Assembly (NCBI RefSeq): GCF_004331645.1
Contig: NZ_SJSK01000001.1
Coordinates: 1,364,001 to 1,428,000, forward strand
Length of the DNA stretch: 64,000 nt
Direction: 5' to 3'
Origin: Pedobacter frigiditerrae
GTDB taxonomy: Bacteria; Bacteroidota; Bacteroidia; Sphingobacteriales; Sphingobacteriaceae
Position 1 is the first letter of the stretch, and the number at the start of each line of letters is the position of its first letter. A model generated the notes under the pieces. The model had not been told where the DNA came from. It ran no database searches and worked only from the letters and a program-made list of their open reading frames with translations. Of the stretch, positions 46,684 to 55,296 are shown piece by piece. The translations under genes were made by a program, and so were the position numbers.

Positions 46684-49191
46684 ATGATTAAAAAAGTTTA
46701 TTGTTTAGCTGCTGCCGGATTATTGATCAGCTCAGCACTTCAAGCGCAAACCTCACCAACTCCCGTTAGAACACAAACCGCCGCGCCGGCTACAAGTATA
46801 GCCTCTTTTACTAAAGACTTTAAAAAGTTTGAGGGATATTTTAATTTCTATTATGATGAAAAATCAGGGAAGATATTTTTAGAGGTTAGCAAATTTGACC
46901 AAGAGTTTTTATACTTCAGTTCCTTAACAGACGGGGCAGGCAGAAATGCAGAAAGAGGAGGTGCATCAACCAGTGTTACCAAATTTATTAAAGTTGGACC
47001 AAAGGTTTTTTTATTAGAACCTAATACTGCTTATCGTGCTGGAAGTGGCAATGCCGATGAAATTAAAACCGTAGAAGGCTCGTTTGCTAAATCTGTAATT
47101 TGGGGTTTTGTTCCCGTTGCCACAGAAGATGGAAAAGTATTGATAGATTTTACACCATTTATGATTCGCGATAGTCAGAATATTGGGGCAAGCATTGGTG
47201 CTCCAGCAACTTCTGGTGGCGCTGGAGGTAGAGGGGCTGCAGTAGCTGCTGGCGTTTACCGGATTGATGAAACCAGATCGGCGGTATATCTACCAAATAC
47301 CAAAAACTTCCCTAAAAACGCTGAATTTGAAGCCATGCTTACTTTTACAGGTGGTGCACCTAGCGGAAGAGGAAATATTGCGCCTGATCCAAATGCGGTT
47401 ACGGTAAGAATGCACCAATCATTTGTAGAATTACCAGATAATAATTTTAAACAACGCAAATTCGACCCTCGTTCAAGTTTCTTTCAATTTAGTTATACTG
47501 ATTTTTCAGCGCCAATGTCTGAACCTTTGGTTAAGCGTTTTACAGTTAGACATCGTTTAGAGAAAAAAGACCCTAATGCCAAAGTAAGTGAAGCCGTTAA
47601 GCCGATAATTTACTATATAGATAGAGGAGCACCTGCGCCAATAAAAAAGGCATTAATTGAGGGTGGTGCATTTTGGAACCAAGCATTTGAAGCTGCGGGT
47701 TTTAAGGATGCATTTCAGGTTAAGGAATTGCCAGAAGGAGCAGACCCAATGGATATTCGTTATAACGTAGTCAACTGGATTACTCGTGCAGGCAGTCCGA
47801 GAGCTTTTTCTTATGGTTCTTCTTATACTGATCCTCGCACTGGCGAAATCATTAAAGGTGTGGTTACTTTGGGTTCAGATCGTCATCGCCAAGATTACAT
47901 GATTGCCGAAGGTTTGTTACAGCCTTATGTGGATGGTAAGCCTGTTACCAAGGAAATGGAAGAAATGGCATTGGCTAGAATCAGACAGTTATCTGCTCAT
48001 GAGATTGGCCATACGTTAGGTCTGAACCACAATTTTGCGGCTAGTCCGAAAGAAAGGGCTTCTGTAATGGATTACCCTTTTCCACGAATTAAGCAAAAAG
48101 CAGACGGCAGCATAGATTTATCTGATGCTTATGCAAAAGGAATAGGTAGCTGGGATAAAAGAGCGATCATGTGGGGTTATTCTGTTTTTCCTACAGGTGT
48201 GGATGAAAGTAAAGCTTTAGATGGAATTATGAATGAAACCTTGAAACAAGGGTTTCAGTACATTCCAGATATTGGTGGTTATACACACCCTGCTGCTAAC
48301 CAGTGGGAAGATGGGGTTAATCCGATTGAGGAATTGAACAGGTTAATGAAAATTCGCCGACAAGTGTTAGATAATTTTTCTGAAAAAGCAATTGTACAAA
48401 ATGCTCCACTGGCTACTTTAGAAGAGGTTTTAGTGCCAATATATTTATTGCATCGTTATGAAATTGAAGCGGTTGCCAAATCTATTGGTGGCTTATATTT
48501 TACTCACGCAGTTAAAAACGATGGTCAAGTGCCAACAAAAATGGTAGATCCTGCACAACAATGGAGTGCCTTTGAAGCATTGATGGCAACTGTTAGTCCA
48601 GATGCTTTGGCGTTGCCGGATGGATTGATTGCAAAAATACCTCCTCGTCCAACTGGTTATCCGAGTTCTACAGAATTGTTTAGCGGTTATACCGGGCCAA
48701 CGTTCGACCCAATTGCCACTGCAGAAACTGCAGCAAATGAAACGATAAGTTCTCTTTTAAATCCTGAACGAGCTGCACGATTAATTGAATACAATGCTCG
48801 TGATGAAAAACAACCAGGTTTAATGGCGGTTATTGATGCACTGGTAGAAAAAACTTGGAAAGCTACACCAGTAACAGGCTATAAAGGCGAATTGCAAAGG
48901 TTAGTGAATAATTTAACCTTAAAATACTTATTGCAATTAGCGGCAAATACCAATGCTGCAGAAAGTGTGAGGGGAGAGGCTTTGTTGAAGATTGAAGAAT
49001 TGAAAACTTGGATGACTAGCGCAGTTGCAAAAGCTGCTCCAAAACAAAAAGCAGGGATATTGTTTGCGCTTTCTCAAATGAAAGAGTTTGAAGAAACACC
49101 AAGTAAATTTCAACCAGCACCTGCACAGGTTATGCCTCCTGGTGCACCTATTGGGATGGGTGGAATTGATTTTATAGATGATTGGAAATAA
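46684..49191 (+). CDS. Exported zinc metalloprotease (DUF5117/DUF4953 type)
   Basis: An 835-residue protein with a signal peptide (about 1-21, SALQAQ). The extended zinc motif HEIGHTLGLNH (His439, Glu440, His443, His449) is that of metzincin-like enzymes. Upstream lies a large beta-rich domain (FYYDEKSGKIFLEVSKFDQEFLYFSSL), which together with the C-terminal helical part is characteristic of the Bacteroidota family annotated DUF5117 plus DUF4953. It is expected to act in the periplasm or outside. Monocistronic, with its own promoter-like -7 box. Substrates are unknown. Confidence 0.9.
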   Translation: MIKKVYCLAAAGLLISSALQAQTSPTPVRTQTAAPATSIASFTKDFKKFEGYFNFYYDEKSGKIFLEVSKFDQEFLYFSSLTDGAGRNAERGGASTSVTKFIKVGPKVFLLEPNTAYRAGSGNADEIKTVEGSFAKSVIWGFVPVATEDGKVLIDFTPFMIRDSQNIGASIGAPATSGGAGGRGAAVAAGVYRIDETRSAVYLPNTKNFPKNAEFEAMLTFTGGAPSGRGNIAPDPNAVTVRMHQSFVELPDNNFKQRKFDPRSSFFQFSYTDFSAPMSEPLVKRFTVRHRLEKKDPNAKVSEAVKPIIYYIDRGAPAPIKKALIEGGAFWNQAFEAAGFKDAFQVKELPEGADPMDIRYNVVNWITRAGSPRAFSYGSSYTDPRTGEIIKGVVTLGSDRHRQDYMIAEGLLQPYVDGKPVTKEMEEMALARIRQLSAHEIGHTLGLNHNFAASPKERASVMDYPFPRIKQKADGSIDLSDAYAKGIGSWDKRAIMWGYSVFPTGVDESKALDGIMNETLKQGFQYIPDIGGYTHPAANQWEDGVNPIEELNRLMKIRRQVLDNFSEKAIVQNAPLATLEEVLVPIYLLHRYEIEAVAKSIGGLYFTHAVKNDGQVPTKMVDPAQQWSAFEALMATVSPDALALPDGLIAKIPPRPTGYPSSTELFSGYTGPTFDPIATAETAANETISSLLNPERAARLIEYNARDEKQPGLMAVIDALVEKTWKATPVTGYKGELQRLVNNLTLKYLLQLAANTNAAESVRGEALLKIEELKTWMTSAVAKAAPKQKAGILFALSQMKEFEETPSKFQPAPAQVMPPGAPIGMGGIDFIDDWK

Positions 49192-49500
49192 GGACTAACC
49201 ACATAGAGACATAGAGAACATAGGTTGTTCCTATCGGTTGGTGTCTCACCAACCAAAAAAAGAAGTTTGTCATCCAGAACTTGTGCCGATTTTACATCGG
49301 TAGCGCAGCGAAGGGTCTATTTAATCGAACATTTCTTAATAGATTCCTCCTCCAACGGAGTCCCTTTGGGATAAAGTCGGAATGACAATACGCTTTAAAC
49401 GAAAGTAATTTGTCGCATTTAAGCCCATAAATTGTCTTAAAATGGCTCCTCTATTGTTAGTAAATGAAGCTAATTTAGGCAACAATAAAAAATAGAATCG
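49192..49500. repeat. Repeat-filled gap after the metalloprotease
   Basis: A short ACATAGAG-type array (49200-49222) is followed by the hairpin GGTTGGTGTCTCACCAACC (49236-49254), the same motif as at 46412. A GTCATCC...GGAATGAC element (49269-49386) comes next. Hairpin and element occur in the same order as at 46412-46536, so they may form one composite repeat. Confidence 0.65.
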
Positions 49501-50070
49501 ATGAGAAAAATAATTTCATTTATGCACATATCGCTTGATGGTTTTGTAGCAGGACCGAATGGAGAAATGAATTGGATTAAAGTTGATGAAGAAATTTTTG
49601 ACCATGGCGCTAAACGCATAGGCGAAGGCGACACAGCATTGTATGGACGAGTAACTTACCAGATGATGGAAGATTACTGGCCAACTGCGGCAGACAAACC
49701 TGATGCAAGTAAGCACGATATTGAACATTCAAAGTGGTATGCTAATGTTCACAAAGTCGTTTTGTCGAAAACAATGAAGAATGATGATTTGGCAAATACT
49801 ACAGTGATTAGTGATGATCTTTTCGATGGCATAAATAAAGTAAAACAAGGTGAAGGTGCAGATATTTTGCTTTTTGGTAGCCCGACAGCAACACACTCAC
49901 TTATGCAACAAGACTTGATTGACGGCTATTGGTTGTTCGTTAATCCAATTATTTTGGGGGAAGGTATTCCTTTGTTTGTAAATGTTAAAGACAAAATAAA
50001 ATTAAAATTATTGAACACGAAACAATTTACTTCAGGGGTAACTGAACTGAATTATATTGTAGATAAATAA
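49501..50070 (+). CDS. Dihydrofolate reductase family protein (RibD C-terminal type)
   Basis: A 189-residue NADPH-dependent reductase-like protein. The N-terminus MRKIISFMHISLDGFVAGPNGEMNW is the family signature, followed by DTALYGRVTYQMMEDYWP and the cofactor loop ADILLFGSPTATHSL. Such proteins belong to the DHFR/RibD reductase superfamily, but most have no proven substrate. It is followed 15 bp later by an alpha/beta hydrolase gene on the same strand, so the two are probably co-transcribed. Confidence 0.92.
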   Translation: MRKIISFMHISLDGFVAGPNGEMNWIKVDEEIFDHGAKRIGEGDTALYGRVTYQMMEDYWPTAADKPDASKHDIEHSKWYANVHKVVLSKTMKNDDLANTTVISDDLFDGINKVKQGEGADILLFGSPTATHSLMQQDLIDGYWLFVNPIILGEGIPLFVNVKDKIKLKLLNTKQFTSGVTELNYIVDK

Positions 50071-50085
50071 TAACAATAGACCGAA

Positions 50086-50946
50086 ATGCGAACAATTTTC
50101 TTTTTAGCTTTATTGATGATTGTATCAACAACATCAGTTATTGCACAACAAAATAATCAATCGGTAAAGATGAAAACTACAGGTTATGCGCCAGTTAATG
50201 GCATCAAAATGTATTATGAAACTTATGGTGAAGGCGAAATCCCATTAGTCTTGATACATGGTGGAGGCTCTACAATTGAAACTTCATTTTCGAATATTAT
50301 TCCTTTTTTGGCCAAATACAGGAAGGTGATAGCAGTAGAATTACAAGCACATGGCAGAACAAGTGATAGAAATGCACCTGAATCTTTTGCTCAAGATGCT
50401 GATGATGTAGCAGCTTTGGTAAAACACTTAAAAATAGAGAAAGCAAACTTTTTTGGCTTTAGCAATGGTGGTTCTACCACTTTGCAAATTGCAATTAGGC
50501 ATCCAAGATTGGTAAATAAAATAATAGCGCTGTCTGCAGCTAGTAAAAGAGACGGATTGATAGCTGGCTTTTTTGAGGGAATGAAAGGTGTAACCCTTGA
50601 ACAAATGCCAATGCCGCTGCAAGAAGCTTACCTAAAAGTGGCTCCAAATAAGGACGGACTAAAAGTGATGTTCGAAAAAGATAGAGATCGAATGATTAAT
50701 TTTCAGGATTGGAACGACGAAGATCTTCAATCTATTAAAGCACCTACGTTATTAATTGTGTCTCAAAATGACGTAATTACCATTGACCATACCCTAAAAA
50801 TGTCTCAGCTAATAACCGAAGCTAAACTAATTGTTTTACCAGGTGTTCACGGTTCTTGTATTGGTGAAGTTTGCACGGTAGAAAAGGGAAGTAAAATGCC
50901 AGAAATTACAGCTGCTTTGGTGGATGAGTTTTTGAAGGCTAAGTAA
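50086..50946 (+). CDS. Exported alpha/beta hydrolase
   Basis: A 286-residue alpha/beta hydrolase with a signal peptide (about 1-20, SVIAQQ). The oxyanion region is LVLIHGGGSTIE. The nucleophile is Ser126 in FGFSNGGST (the G-x-S-x-G elbow), the acid is probably the Asp in IVSQNDVI, and the catalytic His is in LPGVHGSC. It could be an esterase or an epoxide-hydrolase-like enzyme. A GTCATCC repeat directly follows the stop. Confidence 0.9.
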   Translation: MRTIFFLALLMIVSTTSVIAQQNNQSVKMKTTGYAPVNGIKMYYETYGEGEIPLVLIHGGGSTIETSFSNIIPFLAKYRKVIAVELQAHGRTSDRNAPESFAQDADDVAALVKHLKIEKANFFGFSNGGSTTLQIAIRHPRLVNKIIALSAASKRDGLIAGFFEGMKGVTLEQMPMPLQEAYLKVAPNKDGLKVMFEKDRDRMINFQDWNDEDLQSIKAPTLLIVSQNDVITIDHTLKMSQLITEAKLIVLPGVHGSCIGEVCTVEKGSKMPEITAALVDEFLKAK

Positions 50947-50948
50947 TT

Positions 50949-51000
50949 GTCATCCGGAGCGTAGTCGAAGGATTTATATGCTGTCTTCGCTCATGCTGAC
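50949..51000. repeat. Short GTCATCC...GCTGAC repeat after the hydrolase gene
   Basis: Starts GTCATCCGGAGCGTAGTCGA and ends TCATGCTGAC. It is a short member of the same dispersed family as 5491 and 49269. Confidence 0.5.
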
Positions 51001-51065
51001 ATTCTAATTATTAATTTAAACTAATCACTTAAATTATTTAGATTTAAATATCTAATTATTAGCCA

Positions 51066-51275
51066 ATGGAACTCATTTTCTTGTTTTTAATTCTGCCAAT
51101 TGGCATTGCTTTAACAGCTTCTTATTTTATCGCTTTGTTTACCCGGAATAAATTAAGGAAAACAGCAAACAAAAATGTTAAGGTCATTAGTGTAATTACA
51201 TTTATTGGTAGCTTTTTGATTATTGTAATATCAATTTATGCTTTAATTGCCTATAATATCGAGATTAGCAGGTAA
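51066..51275 (+). CDS. Small two-helix membrane protein
   Basis: A 69-residue protein made of two hydrophobic segments (about 2-25 and 40-62) joined by a basic loop (TRNKLRKTANKNVK), so both ends are probably periplasmic. I recognise no family. Its 3' end overlaps the convergent DUF2306 gene by 33 bp. The composition is that of a real membrane protein, but the evidence is only the frame and its topology. Confidence 0.5.
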   Translation: MELIFLFLILPIGIALTASYFIALFTRNKLRKTANKNVKVISVITFIGSFLIIVISIYALIAYNIEISR

Positions 51276-51848
51276 TTTTGTTTTCTTTCTACTAATTAAC
51301 CATTCGGCGAATAATAAATTGGGTACAAAACCCATCCAAGAAATAATCATGTATAAATGTAATGGGTCAATTTCTACAAGACTGGCAATTAAAGGTTTCC
51401 ACAAACGTAAAGTAACAGCAGAAAGTGTAAGGGCATAACTTCTAATCATGAAGTTTTTGTGCGCCCTAACATTTCCTTTTTTAATTTCGGCCACTGCCTT
51501 ATAAGTAAACCATAACCACAAACAATCTAAAATTATAAAAGCAATTTTTGATGGCATTTGTCCATTGGCATATATCGCCATGATAAAAGCAGGAATAAAA
51601 TTGATAAAAATGTCATACACATAAATCTTACCCATTGTGCGGTGAAGTTTTCTGTGCTCTTTTAGAATATGATTTGAGAACTGTGTAAAGCCGGCAATTA
51701 ACGCAAATGCGACTGTAAACACATGGGCATAAAAAGCAATTTTCCAAGGGAGTATATTGAGGTATTCTTTTTTGAATTTTAAAAAGCCAATATCATCACG
51801 AATAGGAAAATAAATCACAATTCCTCTAAGCATTAAGAATGTAACCAC
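51243..51848 (-). CDS. DUF2306-type multipass membrane protein
   Basis: A 201-residue protein with about five membrane helices. Family-like motifs are the His-rich loop HILKEHRKLHRTMGKIYV and VRAHKNFMIRSYALTLSAVTLRLW. The given start is a GTG. The frame stays open 69 bases further upstream through YPLETVKYIFKNIIVYLTLS, which would complete the first membrane helix, but that stretch holds no ATG, GTG or TTG. The real start may be a rare ATT (51911) or CTG codon, or the start codon may have been lost. Function unknown; related proteins are predicted membrane carriers or haem-binding proteins. Confidence 0.8.
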   Translation of the reverse strand: MVTFLMLRGIVIYFPIRDDIGFLKFKKEYLNILPWKIAFYAHVFTVAFALIAGFTQFSNHILKEHRKLHRTMGKIYVYDIFINFIPAFIMAIYANGQMPSKIAFIILDCLWLWFTYKAVAEIKKGNVRAHKNFMIRSYALTLSAVTLRLWKPLIASLVEIDPLHLYMIISWMGFVPNLLFAEWLISRKKTKLPANLDIIGN

Positions 51849-52237
51849 ACTTAATGTTAAATAAACAATGATGTTTTTGAAGATGTATTTTACAGTTTCC
51901 AGCGGGTAAATTTTAAAATGTCTATCAGTTCCTTAAGCTAAAGTATCAAAAAAATATGCTGTCTTAATTTATTGATGTGCTGTTAGGGCATCAATAAGCC
52001 CGTTACTTCAATTTTATTTAATTTTTTTTCTTGCGAATTAAACGTATCGACCAAAATTTGCCAGATTAGTCACGGCAATGTTACAGCTACTTTTTTATTG
52101 TTTTCTCTTGCGGATTAAGCGTATCAATATTATCATAAAGTATTAATTATGAGTATGTTATGAATAAAAAACATTTTGTTTTACCATCAATTTAAAATAG
52201 TTTTACCACACATAATTTATTCTAACCAAATATAAAC
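51849..52237. other. Upstream region of susC with a direct repeat
   Basis: A gap without genes. Two copies of a roughly 25-bp sequence (52026-52050 and 52101-52127), sharing TTGCG(A/G)ATTAA(A/G)CGTATC, lie about 80 bp apart upstream of the SusC gene. They could be binding sites for a regulator. The first helix of the DUF2306 protein may also be encoded here (51849-51911, minus strand). Confidence 0.5.
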
Positions 52238-55200
52238 ATGAGAAAAAAAGTTACCCTACTTGTTAGTATGGTCCTTACCGCCTTTACATTTTGTTTTGCA
52301 CAGGATGTGGTTGTAAAAGGTAGTATCAAGGACAAAGACGGAGCTCCATTACCAGGAGTTTCTGTAAATGTTAAAAATTCTAAAATTGCAGTTTCGGCTA
52401 ATGGAGATGGAGCTTATGCAATTGGTGTTGCGCCAAGCTCAACTTTGGTGTTTACCATGTTGGGATATATTACCCAAGAGATTCCAGTTAACAACAAAAC
52501 TTCTATTGATGTTGTATTGTTAGAATCAGTTAGTCAATTAACAGATGTGGTGGTTATTGGTTATGGAACAGCTCAAAAGAAAGACATTACTGGAGCAGTT
52601 TCAAGTGTCAAGGCCACACAGTTAGAAAATGAAAATCCACAAAGTGTTGCTGATATTTTAAAAGGCAACATTCCGGGCTTAAGCGTAGGTATGAATACTA
52701 GTGCTAAAGGCGGTGGCGATTTATTGGTAAGAGGAAAAACAACCTTAACGGCAAGTACATCGCCATTAATTGTTTTGGATGGTATAATTTACATCGGACA
52801 GCTTTCAGATATCAACCCGAATGATATTGAAACCATAGATGTACTAAAAGATGCAAGTTCGCTGGCAGTTTACGGTTCTAAGGCGGCAACTGGAGTAGTT
52901 GCCATTACTACCAAAAGAGGTAAATCAAGTACGCCAACTATTAACTTCAATAGCAATTTTGGTATTGCTACGCTTTCAAAAGATCAGCCAGTTTATGATG
53001 GTCCTGGGTTTTTGGCTTGGCGTGGAGATGTTTTGAGAAGTGCAGGAACTAGTCCTGCTTATATTTATAACGATCCAGATAATTTGCCTGCTGGTGTTAC
53101 TATGACCCAATGGCTTAATGGACAAACAACTACCAATCCAAAAGACCTTTGGTTAACCAGGTTAGGTTTGCTTACCAACGAGAAAAACAACTACTTTGCT
53201 GGTAAAACAATAGATTGGTATGATTTATTATTCCGCACAGGACAGCGCCAAGACCATACCTTAAGTATGTCTGGAAGAAAAGATGAGATCAATTATTACA
53301 TGTCTCTTGGTTATTTAAAAAATGAAAACCTAATTGAGGGGGGAGAATTTAGCACGGTAAGAACTAGGGTGAATTTAGATGCAAAAGCTGCAAAATTTTT
53401 AAATGTTGGCATCAATTTTCAATATGCAGATCGAGATGAAGGTGCAATAGAAGCAGATTGGGGCCAATTAACAAGTTTATCTCCTTATGGGGATTATTAT
53501 AATGCAGACGGTACGCTAAGAAGAATTCCAACTGATGATAATGGTCTAAACGCAAGAAACCCATTCTTAAATCCAACTTATAACAGTAGGATGGTACGTT
53601 TGAATACCTTATTTGGAAGTATTTACGCAAAAGCTGCTTTGCCATTCGGTATCACTTACCAATTAAATTTTAGTCCGGGAATAGACATGTACCGTACTTT
53701 TAATGCATCATCGTCATTAAATCCAAATGTTACAACCCCTGGAGGTGCTGCAACAAGAGCGCAAGAAACCAGATACAATTGGCAAGTTGATAATTTGTTA
53801 AAATGGAATAAAACAATTGGCAAAATCCACAACTTTGATGTTACTTTTTTAGTAAATGGAGAAAAATACCAGTCTTGGTACACCTTATCAGGAAACGAAG
53901 GCTTTATTCCTAGTGATGTTCTGGGTTACCATAATTTAGGTAGCGGCGTTAAGGCAACAGTTAGTAGTGATGATCAGGCTTACAAAGGGGATGCTTTAAT
54001 GGGCAGGATAAATTACTCGTTAATGAACCGTTATAACTTTTCATTTACCTTACGTCGTGACGGTTTCTCTGGCTTTGGAGCTGCAAATAAAAGAGCAACA
54101 TTTCCATCAGCGGCTGTAGCTTGGACTTTTACCGAAGAGAGTTTCTTAAAGGATATCAAATGGCTTAATTATGGTAAGTTAAGAGTTTCTTACGGTGAAA
54201 ATGGAAATAGAGTTGTAGATCAGTATTCAAGTTTATCTAGCGAAGACCTTGTTAAGTATCAATCAGTAAATGCCAGTGGAGTACCAGCAGAAGTAAATGG
54301 TATAATTGGTGGGACTAGAATCGGTAATCCAGAACTTAAATGGGAAAAAACAAAATCCCTAAACATAGGATTAGATTTTGGGATCATCAATAATAGGATC
54401 AATGGTGCTTTAGAGTATTATGATAAAAAGACATCTGACTTATTGATTAGCCAAACATTATCAAGTGTATCAGGTGCTAGTAATGTAATTTCTAATATTG
54501 GAGCAGTTAATAACAAAGGTGTGGAGTTTTCTGTGAGCAGTAAAAACATCACCTCTGGTAATTTTCAATGGAGTTCTAACGTCATATTTTCCCTAAATAG
54601 GAATAAAATCATTCGCCTTGCTACACCTAATAACGATCTTGGTAATGGCTGGTTTATTGGAAAAGATATTGATGTAATTTGGGATTATAAGATTTTAGGT
54701 GTTTGGCAAACTAATGAAGTTGCTGAAGCCAACAAATTTAATAAAGGTATAAAACCAGGCGATTACAAGTTACAAGACGTGGATGGCAACTATGTTTATA
54801 ACGACTCTGATAAGCAGTTTTTAGGATATCGCAACCCTAGATTTACTTGGGCAGTTCGCAATGAGTTTAACATCTATAAAAGCTTTGATCTATCATTTCA
54901 ATTAATCTCCAACTGGGGTCAAAAAGCACAGGATAACCAAGGTATTAACCAGCCAGGCAGTGTGGGCTTTGGACGAACCAGTTCTTATGTTGTGCCTTAC
55001 TGGACAGTAGATAACCCAACAAATGAGTACGCTCGTTTAAGTTCTGGCTTAAGTGGAACTAGTTTTAATGTGTACAGGAAAAGTTCATTTATCAGGTTAA
55101 ATACTGTGGCATTGTCTTATTCATTACCAAAAGATTTAATTGGCAAAGTAAGATTACAAAGTGCTAAAGTATATTTCAATATCAATAACGCAGCACTTTA

Positions 55201-55285
55201 TGCGCCAGATTGGAATACATGGGACCCTCAAAATAATGGTCCAACACCAAGGTATTATACACTAGGACTAAATATTTCATTATAG
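52238..55285 (+). CDS. SusC/RagA-family TonB-linked outer-membrane transporter
   Basis: A 1015-residue outer-membrane protein with a signal peptide (about 1-21, CFAQ). A carboxypeptidase-like beta-sandwich (VKGSIKDKDGAPLPGVSV) is followed by the TonB box and plug (VVVIGYGTAQKKDITGAVSSV ... SPLIVLDGI) and a 22-strand barrel ending YYTLGLNISL. It imports an oligosaccharide or peptide captured by its SusD partner, encoded 11 bp downstream. No glycoside hydrolase or sigma/anti-sigma pair is adjacent, so the ligand is unknown. Confidence 0.96.
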   Translation: MRKKVTLLVSMVLTAFTFCFAQDVVVKGSIKDKDGAPLPGVSVNVKNSKIAVSANGDGAYAIGVAPSSTLVFTMLGYITQEIPVNNKTSIDVVLLESVSQLTDVVVIGYGTAQKKDITGAVSSVKATQLENENPQSVADILKGNIPGLSVGMNTSAKGGGDLLVRGKTTLTASTSPLIVLDGIIYIGQLSDINPNDIETIDVLKDASSLAVYGSKAATGVVAITTKRGKSSTPTINFNSNFGIATLSKDQPVYDGPGFLAWRGDVLRSAGTSPAYIYNDPDNLPAGVTMTQWLNGQTTTNPKDLWLTRLGLLTNEKNNYFAGKTIDWYDLLFRTGQRQDHTLSMSGRKDEINYYMSLGYLKNENLIEGGEFSTVRTRVNLDAKAAKFLNVGINFQYADRDEGAIEADWGQLTSLSPYGDYYNADGTLRRIPTDDNGLNARNPFLNPTYNSRMVRLNTLFGSIYAKAALPFGITYQLNFSPGIDMYRTFNASSSLNPNVTTPGGAATRAQETRYNWQVDNLLKWNKTIGKIHNFDVTFLVNGEKYQSWYTLSGNEGFIPSDVLGYHNLGSGVKATVSSDDQAYKGDALMGRINYSLMNRYNFSFTLRRDGFSGFGAANKRATFPSAAVAWTFTEESFLKDIKWLNYGKLRVSYGENGNRVVDQYSSLSSEDLVKYQSVNASGVPAEVNGIIGGTRIGNPELKWEKTKSLNIGLDFGIINNRINGALEYYDKKTSDLLISQTLSSVSGASNVISNIGAVNNKGVEFSVSSKNITSGNFQWSSNVIFSLNRNKIIRLATPNNDLGNGWFIGKDIDVIWDYKILGVWQTNEVAEANKFNKGIKPGDYKLQDVDGNYVYNDSDKQFLGYRNPRFTWAVRNEFNIYKSFDLSFQLISNWGQKAQDNQGINQPGSVGFGRTSSYVVPYWTVDNPTNEYARLSSGLSGTSFNVYRKSSFIRLNTVALSYSLPKDLIGKVRLQSAKVYFNINNAALYAPDWNTWDPQNNGPTPRYYTLGLNISL

Positions 55286-55296
55286 AATTTATAGAT

